Shown: positions 1-8,278, numbered from the stretch's first letter. The stretch: DNA of 64,000 bases from Actinomadura_C sp036008685 (GCA_036008685.1 DASYNF010000288.1:60357-124356), one strand, 5' to 3'. Numbers and translations are program-made. The notes: generated from the letters alone by a model not told the origin.

Positions 1-94
1 CATTCCGCGTTTCCGGTCTGTGGGCTCACAGTCTATGTGGCCACTGTCACCCGCCCTCGCTCGGTGACATACCTGTCTCCCGGATATGCGATTA

Positions 95-116
95 TTAGTC
101 GTCAGACCGACGATAA
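95..116. promoter_or_regulatory. Imperfect inverted repeat upstream of nadA, candidate operator
   Basis: Two arms, TTAgTCGTC at 95-103 and GACGATAA at 109-116, flank a 5-base centre; one extra base interrupts the left arm. The site lies about 20 bases before the nadA start in a relatively AT-rich stretch. NAD-biosynthesis operons of actinobacteria are often repressed by NrtR-type regulators binding palindromes here. Assigning this site to NrtR is inference only. Confidence 0.3.
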
Positions 117-136
117 GTACGTACGGAGGGAGCCCG

Positions 137-1297
137 ATGACAACCGCCCCGGAGATCGACAACCTTCCGCTCCTGTTGCTGGGCAGCGAGGCCGACCCAC
201 GCAGCGAGCGCGGCGTCTCCTGCCCGGGCGAGCTCCCGGCCGCCTCGGACCCCGGTCTGGTGGAGCGCGCCAGGGCGGCGAAGGAGGCCCTGGGCGATCG
301 TCTGTTCGTTCTCGGCCACCACTACCAGCGGGACGAAGTGATCCAGTTCGCCGACGTGACCGGCGACTCGTTCAAGCTGGCCCGGGAGGCGGCGGCTCGC
401 CCCGAGGCGCCCTACATCATCTTCTGTGGCGTGCATTTCATGGCGGAGTCGGCCGACATCCTGACCGCCGGCCACCAGCAGGTCGTGCTCCCGGATCTGG
501 CGGCGGGCTGCTCCATGGCCGACATGGCGACCTTCGACCAGGTGGAGGAATGCTGGGAGGTTCTGGAGGACACCGGGGTGGCCGACAGCGTGGTCCCCGT
601 CACGTACATGAACTCCTCCGCCGACATCAAGGGATTCGTCGGACGGCACGGTGGCACCGTGTGCACCTCCTCGAACGCCAAGCGGGCCCTTGACTGGGCG
701 TTCCGCAAGGGAGAGAAGGTCCTGTTCATGCCGGACCAGCACCTCGGCCGCAACACCGCGGTGCTCGAGATGGGCCTGTCGCTGGACGACTGCGTGGTCT
801 ACAACCCCCACCGGCCGGACGGCGGACTGAGCCCCGAGCGGCTGCGCGAGGCGAAGATGATCCTGTGGCAAGGGCACTGCTCGGTACACGGCAGGTTCAG
901 CAAGGCCAGCGTTGACGACGTACGGTCGCGGGTCCCGGACGTCAACGTGCTCGTGCACCCGGAGTGCAAGCACGAGGTCGTTCTCGCCGCCGACCGCGTC
1001 GGATCCACCGAGTACATCATCAAGACCCTGGACTCCGCCCCGGCCGGATCCTCATGGGCGATCGGCACCGAGCTCAACCTCGTCCGCAGGCTGGCCGGAG
1101 CGCACCCGGACAAGAACGTCATGTTCCTGGACAAGACGGTCTGCTTCTGCTCGACCATGAACCGCATCGACCTACCGCACCTGGTCTGGGCACTGGAGTC
1201 CCTGGCGGCCGGGGACGTGGTCAACCGCATCCAGGTGGACGAGGAGACCGCGCACTTCGCCCGCAAGGCGCTGGACCAGATGCTCGCACTGCCCTGA
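137..1297 (+). CDS. nadA: Quinolinate synthase NadA
   Basis: It condenses iminoaspartate with dihydroxyacetone phosphate to give quinolinate, the first committed precursor of NAD, using a cytosolic [4Fe-4S] enzyme. The 386-residue product has the NadA signatures FCGVHFMAE, TYMNSSADIK, VCTSSNA and HPECKHE. Cys97, Cys176 and Cys277 are the expected cluster ligands. The ATG at 137 is chosen over an upstream in-frame start because GGAGG lies 7-11 bases before it, and because homologues carry a short variable N terminus. nadB and nadC do not follow: the gene stands alone and converges on pspAA across a strong hairpin, so any partners lie outside the window. Confidence 0.96.
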   Translation: MTTAPEIDNLPLLLLGSEADPRSERGVSCPGELPAASDPGLVERARAAKEALGDRLFVLGHHYQRDEVIQFADVTGDSFKLAREAAARPEAPYIIFCGVHFMAESADILTAGHQQVVLPDLAAGCSMADMATFDQVEECWEVLEDTGVADSVVPVTYMNSSADIKGFVGRHGGTVCTSSNAKRALDWAFRKGEKVLFMPDQHLGRNTAVLEMGLSLDDCVVYNPHRPDGGLSPERLREAKMILWQGHCSVHGRFSKASVDDVRSRVPDVNVLVHPECKHEVVLAADRVGSTEYIIKTLDSAPAGSSWAIGTELNLVRRLAGAHPDKNVMFLDKTVCFCSTMNRIDLPHLVWALESLAAGDVVNRIQVDEETAHFARKALDQMLALP

Positions 1298-1303
1298 CGG
1301 CCG

Positions 1304-1341
1304 CCCGGCCGGCGAGGGGCGGCCGCCCCTCGCCGGCCGGG
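1304..1341. terminator. Bidirectional hairpin terminator between nadA and pspAA
   Basis: A perfect 17-bp inverted repeat (1304-1320 and 1325-1341) with a 4-base GGCC centre lies 7 bases after the nadA stop and 50 bases from the convergent pspAA stop. There is no T-run, which is common for actinomycete terminators. It can serve both strands. Confidence 0.7.
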
Positions 1342-1391
1342 TCCGACGGCGTGGTCTCCAGGCGGCGGCGTGACCGGAGCCTGCGCCGGAG

Positions 1392-1670
1392 TCAGTCCGG
1401 GAGGAGCCCCTCGTCGCCGAGCATGGCCCGTACCTCGTCCATGGCGGAGTCGGGGGGCGGCAGGATCAACTCGGACGGCTCCAGGCTGTCCTCGGACAGT
1501 GGCCTGCCGACCCGGCGGACATTCTCGAGGAGGGTGTGCAGCGCCGTGCGGAACTTGCCCTCGTCCCCGGACTCGATGGCGAGCTCGAGCTCGTTGTCGA
1601 GCGCGTTGAGGGCCGAGAGGTCCTGGCTTTCGACATCCAGCTGGCCCTCTCCCATGATCCGGACGATCAT
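1392..1670 (-). CDS. PspA-associated protein PspAA
   Basis: A small acidic protein of 92 residues beginning MIVRIMGEGQ, the typical opening of the PspAA domain family found beside PspA in actinobacteria. It is predicted to work with PspA in envelope-stress responses; its biochemical role is not established. The start at 1670 overlaps the pspA stop as ATGA, so the two genes are translationally coupled with pspA first. An in-frame extension nine codons further upstream would lie inside pspA and lacks the family opening, so it was not used. Confidence 0.85.
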   Translation of the reverse strand: MIVRIMGEGQLDVESQDLSALNALDNELELAIESGDEGKFRTALHTLLENVRRVGRPLSEDSLEPSELILPPPDSAMDEVRAMLGDEGLLPD

Positions 1671-2464
1671 GCCTTGCCTCCCGGCTGCTGCGGCCACTGG
1701 CCCTGCTGCTGGTTGGTGCGGGGCTGCGACTGGGGAGCGCCGGGGTCGAGCTGCTTGGGCGCCTCGCCCTGGCCGAGCTCACCCTTGAGCCGCTGGAGCT
1801 CGAGCTCCACGTCGGCGGTGCCGCCCACCCGGTCGAGCTCGGCCTGGATGTCGTCACGTGGACCCGAGAAGTCCTCGAGCGCTCCGGACTCGAGCAGCTC
1901 GTCGATGGCGCCCGCCCGCGCCTTCATGTTCTCGGTCTTCTCCTCGGCGCGCTGGATCGCCAGCCCCACGTCGCCCATCTCCTCGGAGATCCCGGAGAAG
2001 GCTTCGTTGATCTTGGTCTGGGCCTCGGCGGCGGTGTAGGTCGCCTTGAGGGTCTCCTTGCGGGTGCGGAAGGCGTCGACCTTGGCCTGGAGCCGCTGCG
2101 AGGCGAGCGTGAGCTTCTCCTCCTCGCCCTGCAGATTGCCGTATTGCTGCCGGAGATCGGCGAGCTGAGCGTCCAGCCCGGATCGCCGGGTCAGCGCCTC
2201 GCGCGCGAGGTCCTCCCGCCCTACCTGCAGCGCCTTCTTACCCTGCTCGGTAAGCTTGTTCTGCTGTTGCTCCAGCTGCTGGATCTGCAACTCGAGTCGC
2301 TTGCGCGAGGTCGCGACGTCGGCGACGCCCCGACGGACCTTTTGCAGCATCTCGAGCTGCCGCTGGTAGGAATAGTCGAGGGTCTCGCGAGGATCTTCCA
2401 TCCGGTCCAAGGTCCTGTTGGCCTTGGATTTGAAGATCATCGACATTCGCTTCATCACGCTCAT
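1667..2464 (-). CDS. pspA: PspA/IM30 phage-shock protein
   Basis: A peripheral inner-membrane protein of the PspA/IM30/Vipp1 (bacterial ESCRT-III-like) family that protects the membrane under stress. The 265-residue product has the amphipathic N terminus (MSMIFKSKANRTLDRMEDP) and a long charged coiled coil over about residues 25-215. It ends in a Gln/Pro-rich low-complexity tail (residues about 240-265) that is absent from the proteobacterial protein. It is the first gene of a two-gene unit with pspAA. A GAAGGGA sequence lies about 13 bases upstream of the chosen ATG; a second ATG three codons in is an alternative start. Confidence 0.93.
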   Translation of the reverse strand: MSVMKRMSMIFKSKANRTLDRMEDPRETLDYSYQRQLEMLQKVRRGVADVATSRKRLELQIQQLEQQQNKLTEQGKKALQVGREDLAREALTRRSGLDAQLADLRQQYGNLQGEEEKLTLASQRLQAKVDAFRTRKETLKATYTAAEAQTKINEAFSGISEEMGDVGLAIQRAEEKTENMKARAGAIDELLESGALEDFSGPRDDIQAELDRVGGTADVELELQRLKGELGQGEAPKQLDPGAPQSQPRTNQQQGQWPQQPGGKA

Positions 2465-2600
2465 CGCGCGCGGCCGGTCCCTTCGTGATGTTCTGAGCCC
2501 AACTGCCTGTGCCCAGCTGCCTGGGTGACCACTGCTGGGATTGGTATCACCCTACGCGTTAACGCACGAGCCAGCCATGAGGTTCGCGGGGGGTACCCTG

Positions 2601-3182
2601 ATGCCCGTGTTCCGACGTCGTAGCGAGCCCATCCCCGTACAAACCCCCGAGGTCGCAAAGCCCGGAGGGAAGGGCCGCCCCACACCGAAGCGCAGCGATG
2701 CAGAGAAGCGTCGCCGCCAGCTCATCACCGCGCCCAAGGATCGTAAAGAGGCCTACCGGAAGGTCCGCGAGAGGCAGGCCGAGGATCGGGCGAAGGTCCG
2801 TGAGGGCATGGCCCGCGGTGAGGACAAATACCTGCAGAAACGCGACCGGGGCCCGGTGCGCAGGCTCGCCCGCGACTACGTCGACGCCCGCCGCACGGCG
2901 GGGTCCTATCTCATGTGGTCGTTCCTCGTCATCTTCGCCGTGAGCCTGCTGCCGTTCACGCTGGCGAAGATCGTCGTCCCCTTCATGTTCCCCTTGCTGC
3001 TCGGCATCGCGCTGGTCGAAGGATTGATCATCAGCCAGCGGATCAAGAAGGTCGCCGCCGAGCGCTTCCCCGGTGAGAACCTGAGCGGCGTCGGCATGTA
3101 CGCGGCGATGCGCTCGATGCAGATGCGCCGGCTGCGGCTCCCGAAGCCGCGGCTCCAGCCCGGGGACAAGGACAAGGTCTGA
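2601..3182 (+). CDS. DUF3043 membrane protein
   Basis: A 193-residue actinobacterial protein of unknown function. About residues 1-95 are highly charged (Lys/Arg/Glu, probably helical and cytoplasmic). Two hydrophobic segments follow at roughly 100-145, and then a basic tail. The ATG at 2601 is chosen because a G-rich Shine-Dalgarno-like stretch sits just upstream and because the family begins FRRRS within the first few residues. It diverges from pspA, a neighbourhood also seen in Streptomyces. I infer no specific role beyond a possible envelope function. Confidence 0.85.
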   Translation: MPVFRRRSEPIPVQTPEVAKPGGKGRPTPKRSDAEKRRRQLITAPKDRKEAYRKVRERQAEDRAKVREGMARGEDKYLQKRDRGPVRRLARDYVDARRTAGSYLMWSFLVIFAVSLLPFTLAKIVVPFMFPLLLGIALVEGLIISQRIKKVAAERFPGENLSGVGMYAAMRSMQMRRLRLPKPRLQPGDKDKV

Positions 3183-3230
3183 TCGATCCAGGATCGACCC
3201 AGGCCGTCCGGACCGGCTGTTCGTGCCGGT

Positions 3231-3236
3231 TAGGGT
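3231..3236 (+). promoter_or_regulatory. -10 element TAGGGT, leaderless start of the aldo/keto reductase
   Basis: TAGGGT is followed by exactly 6 bases and then the ATG at 3243, the geometry expected when transcription begins at the start codon. Confidence 0.5.
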
Positions 3237-3242
3237 CAGATC

Positions 3243-4244
3243 ATGGAGTTCAGAAATCTCGGCCGCAGTGGTCTCAAGATCAGCGAAATCGCCTACGGCA
3301 ACTGGATCACTCACGGCTCCCAGGTCGAGGAGGAGGCCGCCCACGCCTGTGTGCACGCCGCCCTTGACGAGGGGATCACGACTTTCGACACGGCCGACGT
3401 CTACGCGGGCACCCGGGCGGAGGAGGTTCTGGGCCGGGCGCTGAAGGGGCAGCGCCGTGAAGGCCTGGAGATCTTCACCAAGGTCTACTGGCCGACCGGC
3501 CCCGGCCCCAACGACCGCGGGCTCTCCCGCAAGCACATCACCGAGTCCATCCACGGTTCGCTGCGCCGGCTGGGCACCGATTATGTGGACCTCTACCAGG
3601 CGCACCGGTTCGACTACGAGACCCCGCTCGAGGAGACCCTCAAGACCTTCGACGACCTGGTCCGGCAGGGCAAGGTCCTTTACCTCGGGGTCTCGGAGTG
3701 GCGGGCGGAAGAGATCGCCCGGGCTCTGGAGATCGCGGACCAGATGGGCTTCGACCGGCTCGTGTCGAACCAGCCTCAGTACTCCATGCTGTGGCGGGTC
3801 ATCGAGCCCGAGATCGTGCCACTGTGCGAGAAGGAGGGGCTCGGCCAGGTCGTATGGTCGCCCATCGCGCAGGGCATCCTCACCGGCAAGTACAAGCCCG
3901 GCGCCGCTCCTCCGGCCGGCTCCCGCGCCACCGATGAGGCCAGCGGTGCGGACTTCATCAACCGCTGGCTGAAGGACGATCTCCTCGCCCGGGTGCGGGA
4001 CCTCAAGCCGATCGCGGACGAAGTGGGCCTGTCGATGGCACAGCTCGCCGTGGCCTGGGTGCTGCAGAACCCCAACGTTTCGGCGGCCATCGTCGGGGCG
4101 TCCCGTCCCGAGCAGGTGCGCGACAACGTGAAGGCGGCGGGCGTCAAGCTCGACGACGAGATCCTGCGCCGCATCGACGACGTGCTCGGCGACGCCGTCG
4201 TGAGCGACCCGGCCAAGACGGTCAGCCCCGCACAGCGCCCGTAG
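3243..4244 (+). CDS. Aldo/keto reductase (Kv-beta / YghZ-like)
   Basis: An NADPH-dependent carbonyl reductase of the (beta/alpha)8 AKR fold, 333 residues, the usual family length. The catalytic tetrad is visible as Asp and Tyr in FDTADVYAGT, Lys in IFTKVYW and His in YQAHRFD. The C-terminal cofactor-binding segment contains SAAIVGASRPEQVRDN. The overall sequence resembles the AKR6/AKR14 group (voltage-gated potassium-channel beta subunits and YghZ), whose natural substrates are often unknown. The gene is monocistronic: it has its own -10 element and is convergent with the next small gene. Confidence 0.9.
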   Translation: MEFRNLGRSGLKISEIAYGNWITHGSQVEEEAAHACVHAALDEGITTFDTADVYAGTRAEEVLGRALKGQRREGLEIFTKVYWPTGPGPNDRGLSRKHITESIHGSLRRLGTDYVDLYQAHRFDYETPLEETLKTFDDLVRQGKVLYLGVSEWRAEEIARALEIADQMGFDRLVSNQPQYSMLWRVIEPEIVPLCEKEGLGQVVWSPIAQGILTGKYKPGAAPPAGSRATDEASGADFINRWLKDDLLARVRDLKPIADEVGLSMAQLAVAWVLQNPNVSAAIVGASRPEQVRDNVKAAGVKLDDEILRRIDDVLGDAVVSDPAKTVSPAQRP

Positions 4245-4288
4245 CCCCTCCGCGTGCCGGCGGTGAGGCGCTCATCCGCCGTGCCCGC

Positions 4289-4320
4289 CCGGCCCGGCTC
4301 CGTTCGACGGTCCGGGCCGG
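4289..4320. terminator. Possible hairpin terminator
   Basis: Nine-base arms CCGGCCCGG (4289-4297) and CCGGGCCGG (4312-4320) with a 14-base loop lie between the convergent aldo/keto reductase and the 68-residue gene. In DNA this GC-rich such hairpins arise by chance, so support is moderate. Confidence 0.35.
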
Positions 4321-4338
4321 CGGCCACGGCGGCCGCCC

Positions 4339-4545
4339 TCAGCCCGCCGGCGGGTGCAGGCTCATCTCGTACACCTCGACGTCCTCGTCGAGCAGCGTCA
4401 CCTGGTCGACACCGCCGTCGGCCAGCCCCCGCCAGTTCTCGCCCAGCCATGTCTCCGCGTCGGCCTGGGTGGTGAACGTCTCCTCGGGGACACCGCCCTC
4501 GGCCGTGCTTCCGTCGGCCTTCTCCAAGCGCCAGCTCCATGGCAT
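4339..4545 (-). CDS. Small conserved-type hypothetical protein, 68 aa
   Basis: An acidic 68-residue protein with no membrane segment. It opens MPWSWRLEKADG and carries a central TQADAETWLGENWRGL, a pattern of short alternating strands and helices seen in many small actinomycete proteins of unknown function. GGAG lies 8 bases before the ATG, and third codon positions are GC-rich as in neighbouring genes, which supports real coding. The function is not recognised. It is transcribed away from the cobU repeat region and converges on the aldo/keto reductase. Confidence 0.65.
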   Translation of the reverse strand: MPWSWRLEKADGSTAEGGVPEETFTTQADAETWLGENWRGLADGGVDQVTLLDEDVEVYEMSLHPPAG

Positions 4546-4744
4546 CGGCTCACTCCATCCTCTGGGTCACAGCGAGCCTAGTGGGGCCGGACGCGGGCCG
4601 GAATGCTCGCCCACCCTCCATGGCACCGGGCACGGCCGGGACGCTGTGGGGCACACCGGCGCCGCGGCACGGCGTATGTACCGGGACGGACGCGGGCATG
4701 GCCGGGCGGTGTGCGAGAGCACGGATGCCCGAGCATGGAGGGCC

Positions 4745-4784
4745 GGGTGTGAACGGGTGTGAACGGGTGTGAACGGGTGTGAAG
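4745..4784 (+). repeat. Four tandem 10-bp repeats upstream of cobU
   Basis: GGGTGTGAAC is repeated head to tail at 4745, 4755, 4765 and 4775; the last copy ends in G instead of C. The array ends 14 bases before the cobU ATG. Its period is close to one helical turn. The third and fourth copies contain GTG codons that could serve as in-frame upstream starts. Confidence 0.9.
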
Positions 4785-4798
4785 ACGAAAGCGGGAAG

Positions 4799-5743
4799 AT
4801 GAAGATCGAGCTGCCCGGCCGGGCCGGTCCCGAGGGATGGCCGCGGCCCGGCTGCCGCTGTGCCTCGTGCGGCGGGCTCCGCGCCGAGGGCGTGTGCCAT
4901 CAGCCCACGCGGATCCTCCTCGACGGCGTCCCCCTGGAGGACTGCCCGCGGCTCGAGGTCCCGGGCGGCTACGACGTCCGCGCCCCGGGTGGCCAGCGGG
5001 TCCTTTACGCGGCCGGCCCCGGGATGTGCCCGGAGCCGGTCGGCGGCACGCGCTATGACGCCGCGCTGCTCGACCTGATCGGCGCCCCGGAGCACCTCGG
5101 CCGCCTGCGGCACTGCGGAGCCGTCGGCCCGGACTGCGAGGTCGTGGCCGTGCACATCGACCACCGCACTCCTTCCCCGCGCGAGCTCGAGCGCCGGCTC
5201 GGCCAGTGGCTCGCACCGCGGTCCGGTCCGTATCGCTGCCTGCTGCTCGGCGGGGCCCGTTCCGGCAAGTCGCGGGAGGCGGAGCTGCGACTGGCCGCGC
5301 ATCCGCAGGTGACCTACGTGGCCACCGCGCAGATGCGAGATGACGACCCGGAGTGGACCGCCCGGATCGCCGCGCACCGCGCGCGCCGGCCGTCCTGGTG
5401 GCGGACGGCGGAGACGGCCGATGTGGCCGGCGTGCTGCGCACCGCCTCCGACGCGGTGCTCGTCGACGGTCTCGGCACCTGGCTGGCCGCGGCGATGGAC
5501 GCCTGCGACGGTTGGGAGACCCCCGAGGCGATAGGGCCGCTGATCGACGATCTCCTCGACGCGTGGCGGACGACGCGGGCCTGTGTCGTCGCGGTGACGG
5601 ACGAGGTCGGCCTCTCCCTCGTGCCGCCGACGGCCGCGGGCAGGATCTTCCGCGATGTCCTCGGCCTGCTCAACCAGCGGCTCGCGGCCGAGGCGGAGGA
5701 GGCGGCCCTCGTGGTGGCGGGCCGCGGCCTGGATCTCACGTGA
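4799..5743 (+). CDS. cobU: Adenosylcobinamide kinase/guanylyltransferase with degenerate N-terminal domain
   Basis: It phosphorylates adenosylcobinamide and transfers GMP to it, preparing the cobalamin nucleotide loop. Residues about 145-314 form the CobU domain: P-loop GGARSGKS at 151-158, His193 in AAHRARRP as the guanylylated residue, and VDGLGTWL. Residues 1-140 resemble the metallo-beta-lactamase-like domain fused to CobU in other actinomycetes (GCRCASCGGLRAEG, then a late VAVHIDH), but the central metal-binding HxHxDH segment is missing and the domain is much shorter. The ATG at 4799 is used; a GTG at 4769 is possible. The stop overlaps cobS as GTGA, indicating coupling. Confidence 0.88.
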   Translation: MKIELPGRAGPEGWPRPGCRCASCGGLRAEGVCHQPTRILLDGVPLEDCPRLEVPGGYDVRAPGGQRVLYAAGPGMCPEPVGGTRYDAALLDLIGAPEHLGRLRHCGAVGPDCEVVAVHIDHRTPSPRELERRLGQWLAPRSGPYRCLLLGGARSGKSREAELRLAAHPQVTYVATAQMRDDDPEWTARIAAHRARRPSWWRTAETADVAGVLRTASDAVLVDGLGTWLAAAMDACDGWETPEAIGPLIDDLLDAWRTTRACVVAVTDEVGLSLVPPTAAGRIFRDVLGLLNQRLAAEAEEAALVVAGRGLDLT

Positions 5744-6516
5744 TCCGGCCCGTCCGGGCATCCGGGCTCGAGGGCGCGCGGTTCTCGGTCGGCACGCTCT
5801 CGGTGATCCCGGTCCGGGTGAGCCGGGTCGACCGGGAGGTCGCGCGGGCCGGGATGCTGTGGGCACCGGCGGTGGGCGTCCTGCTGGGGCTTCTGCAGGC
5901 CGCACTCTTCGCCGCCGTACGGGAGATGACGGACGCGGCGGCGCTCGCGGCGGCGCTCGCCGTCGCGGCCGGCGGGCTGCTCACCCGCGGACTCCACCTG
6001 GACGGGCTCGCCGACGTGGCGGACGGTCTCGGGAGCGGCCGTCCGGCCGAGGGCGCCCTGGAGATCATGAGGCGGTCCGACATCGGACCCTTCGGAGTCG
6101 TCACCCTGGTATGCACGCTGCTGATCCAGGTCACGGCCGTCGCGGCCGCGGACGGACACGGGCATGGCGTGGCGGCGATGGTCATCGCGGCGGCGACCGG
6201 CCGGCTGGCCCTCCCCTGGGCCTGTCGCTCCGGGGTCCCGGCGGCCCGCCCCGACGGCCTCGGCGCCGCGGTGGCCGGAACCGTCCCCTGGCCGGCCGCG
6301 GCCGCCGTGACGGGCATCACGGCGGCGGGCGGCCTCGCCGTCGGGCTCGCAGCGGGCTCCCCCGCGCTGGCGGTGGCGGTTCCCGCCGGGCTGGCCGCCG
6401 CCGCGCTCTTCCGCCGGCACCTGCTGCGCCGCCTCGGCGGCATCACCGGCGACGTCCTCGGTGCGCTGGTCGAGACCGCCACGACCGTGGCGCTGATCGC
6501 AGGCGCCCTGGCCTGA
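5740..6516 (+). CDS. cobS: Adenosylcobinamide-GDP ribazoletransferase CobS
   Basis: An integral membrane enzyme that joins adenosylcobinamide-GDP to alpha-ribazole, the last chemical step of the cobalamin nucleotide loop. The 258-residue product has the CobS signature GLHLDGLADVADGLG, RRSDIGPFGV and a C-terminal LGGITGDVLGALVE, with about six hydrophobic segments. The start is GTG at 5740 inside the cobU stop (4-base overlap). A longer in-frame open stretch upstream lies within cobU and was disregarded. No cobT or cobC follows in this window. Confidence 0.93.
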   Translation: MIRPVRASGLEGARFSVGTLSVIPVRVSRVDREVARAGMLWAPAVGVLLGLLQAALFAAVREMTDAAALAAALAVAAGGLLTRGLHLDGLADVADGLGSGRPAEGALEIMRRSDIGPFGVVTLVCTLLIQVTAVAAADGHGHGVAAMVIAAATGRLALPWACRSGVPAARPDGLGAAVAGTVPWPAAAAVTGITAAGGLAVGLAAGSPALAVAVPAGLAAAALFRRHLLRRLGGITGDVLGALVETATTVALIAGALA

Positions 6517-6673
6517 TCACGACATCGCGGCCCCGGCCTCGGCGACCGTGATCCGCACCCACGGGGAGGGCCGCTCGTCCTTCCCGCCCGGCTTGGCGAC
6601 GGCCCTCCGCCAAGTCCGCGGGCTGAGACACGTGTCGCGTGATCAAACCGGCAAACCTCGGCTGACAGGGCAC

Positions 6674-6679
6674 TAACAT
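6674..6679 (+). promoter_or_regulatory. -10 element TAACAT, probable leaderless start of pepA
   Basis: TAACAT lies 8 bases before the GTG at 6688, which has no Shine-Dalgarno sequence of its own. Confidence 0.45.
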
Positions 6680-6687
6680 CGGACTAC

Positions 6688-8181
6688 GTGACGACCATCA
6701 GCCTTGCCAGCGCAGCACCGTCAGCCATCGCCGCCGACGCCATCGTGGTCGGTGTGCACTCCACCGACTCGGGGGTCCGCCTCGCGCCCGGGGCCGAGGA
6801 GGTCGACCGGGCCTATGACGGCCGGCTCACCGAAGTCCTGAGCGCCATGGGCGCACGCGGCAAGGCCGGTGAGGTCACCAAGATCCCCACCCTCGGCAAG
6901 CTCGCCGCACCCGTCCTGGTCGCGGTGGGGCTGGGTGAATCCCCGGACGGACCCGCCGACCTCGAGGCCGTGCGCCGCGCCGCCGGCACGGCCGTCCGGA
7001 ACCTCGCGGGCTCGGCCAAGGTCGGGCTCGCGCTTCCGGCCCGCTCGGCCGAGGAGACCAGCGCGGTCGCGACGGGGGCACTGCTCGGAAACTACGCGTA
7101 CCTGAAATACCGCACCAACGGTGACCAGAAGCCGCCGGTGAACGAGTTGACGCTCGTGACCGGGCAGGAGGACGGCCAGGACGCCGTGGACCGGGCCCTC
7201 ATCCTCGCGGAGGCGATCGGCCTCGTACGGGACCTGGTCAACACTCCCCCCTCCGACCTCAACCCCGAGGACTTCGCCGAGGTGGCGACGCAGGTGGCCA
7301 CCGCCGCGGGCCTCGACATCGAGGTGCTGGACGAGAAGGCGCTCGTGGAGGGCGGCTACGGCGGCATCGTGGGCGTCGGCCAGGGATCGGTGAACCCGCC
7401 CCGGCTGGTCCGGATCGCCTACCGCCACCCGGACGCCACCAGGACCGTGGCGCTCGTCGGCAAGGGCATCACCTTCGACTCCGGCGGCCTGTCGCTCAAG
7501 CCGGCCGAGGCGATGGACTGGATGAAGTCCGACATGGGCGGCGCGGGCGCCGTGCTCGGTGCGCTGCAGGCGCTGTCCAAGCTGGGCCCGAAGGTCAACG
7601 TCATCGGCTATCTCGCCATGGCGGAGAACATGCCGAGCGGCACCGCGCAGCGCCCCTCAGACGTGATCACCATCTACGGCGGCAAGACGGTCGAGGTCCT
7701 CAACACCGACGCCGAGGGCCGCCTCGTCATGGCCGACGCACTGGTCCGCGCCGTCGAGGACGAGCCGGATCTCATCGTCGACGTCGCGACGCTCACCGGT
7801 GCGCAGCTCGTCGCGCTCGGGACCCGTACCGCCGGAGTCATGGCCAATGACGACGAGGTCCGTGAGAAGGTGGTCGCGGCGGCAGACCGCGCCGGCGAGG
7901 CCACGTGGGGGATGCCGCTGCCCGAGGAGTTGCGCAAAGGTCTCGACTCGGCAGTGGCGGACATCGCCAACATCAGCGGTGAGCGCTGGGGCGGCATGCT
8001 CGTCGCGGGGATCTTCTTGAAGGAATTCATCCCGGACGGGACACGTTGGGCGCATATTGACATAGCGGGCCCGTCCTTCCACAAGGGCGAGCCCTACGGT
8101 TACACCCCCAAGGGAGGAACCGGCGCGGCCACACGCACGCTGGTCAAGATCGCGGAGGACGTCGCGGCAGGAATCCTGTGA
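6688..8181 (+). CDS. pepA: Leucyl aminopeptidase (M17 family)
   Basis: A cytosolic dizinc/dimanganese aminopeptidase that trims N-terminal residues during protein turnover. The 497-residue product has a variable N-terminal domain (1-170) and the conserved C-terminal catalytic domain. Metal and substrate residues are visible in VGKGITFDSGGLSLK, SDMGGAG and the family signature NTDAEGRLVMADAL; the C-terminal AGIFLKEFIPDG is also typical. The start is GTG at 6688 beneath a -10-like hexamer. It precedes lpdA and sucB, an arrangement common in actinomycetes. Confidence 0.96.
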   Translation: MTTISLASAAPSAIAADAIVVGVHSTDSGVRLAPGAEEVDRAYDGRLTEVLSAMGARGKAGEVTKIPTLGKLAAPVLVAVGLGESPDGPADLEAVRRAAGTAVRNLAGSAKVGLALPARSAEETSAVATGALLGNYAYLKYRTNGDQKPPVNELTLVTGQEDGQDAVDRALILAEAIGLVRDLVNTPPSDLNPEDFAEVATQVATAAGLDIEVLDEKALVEGGYGGIVGVGQGSVNPPRLVRIAYRHPDATRTVALVGKGITFDSGGLSLKPAEAMDWMKSDMGGAGAVLGALQALSKLGPKVNVIGYLAMAENMPSGTAQRPSDVITIYGGKTVEVLNTDAEGRLVMADALVRAVEDEPDLIVDVATLTGAQLVALGTRTAGVMANDDEVREKVVAAADRAGEATWGMPLPEELRKGLDSAVADIANISGERWGGMLVAGIFLKEFIPDGTRWAHIDIAGPSFHKGEPYGYTPKGGTGAATRTLVKIAEDVAAGIL

Positions 8182-8218
8182 CGACGCGGACCCCTGCGAA
8201 CCCCTACGGAGCCAACAA

Positions 8219-8278
8219 ATGAAAAGATTGCCCTCACGGCAACTGAATAACGGACAAGGAGCGTCCCGTGGCGAATAG
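8219..8278 (+). other. Possible 19-codon leader ORF overlapping the lpdA start
   Basis: An ATG at 8219 sits 7 bases after GGAG (8208-8211), a good ribosome-binding arrangement. It encodes 19 residues beginning MKRLPSRQ. The stop TAG at 8276-8278 lies inside the lpdA coding start in another frame. It could be a regulatory leader or chance. Confidence 0.3.

Noticed and set aside
4546..4798. Cobalamin riboswitch before cobU
   Set aside because: I could not find the conserved B12-box (GCCACTG-type) or the surrounding fold; only tandem 10-bp repeats and GC-rich sequence are present.
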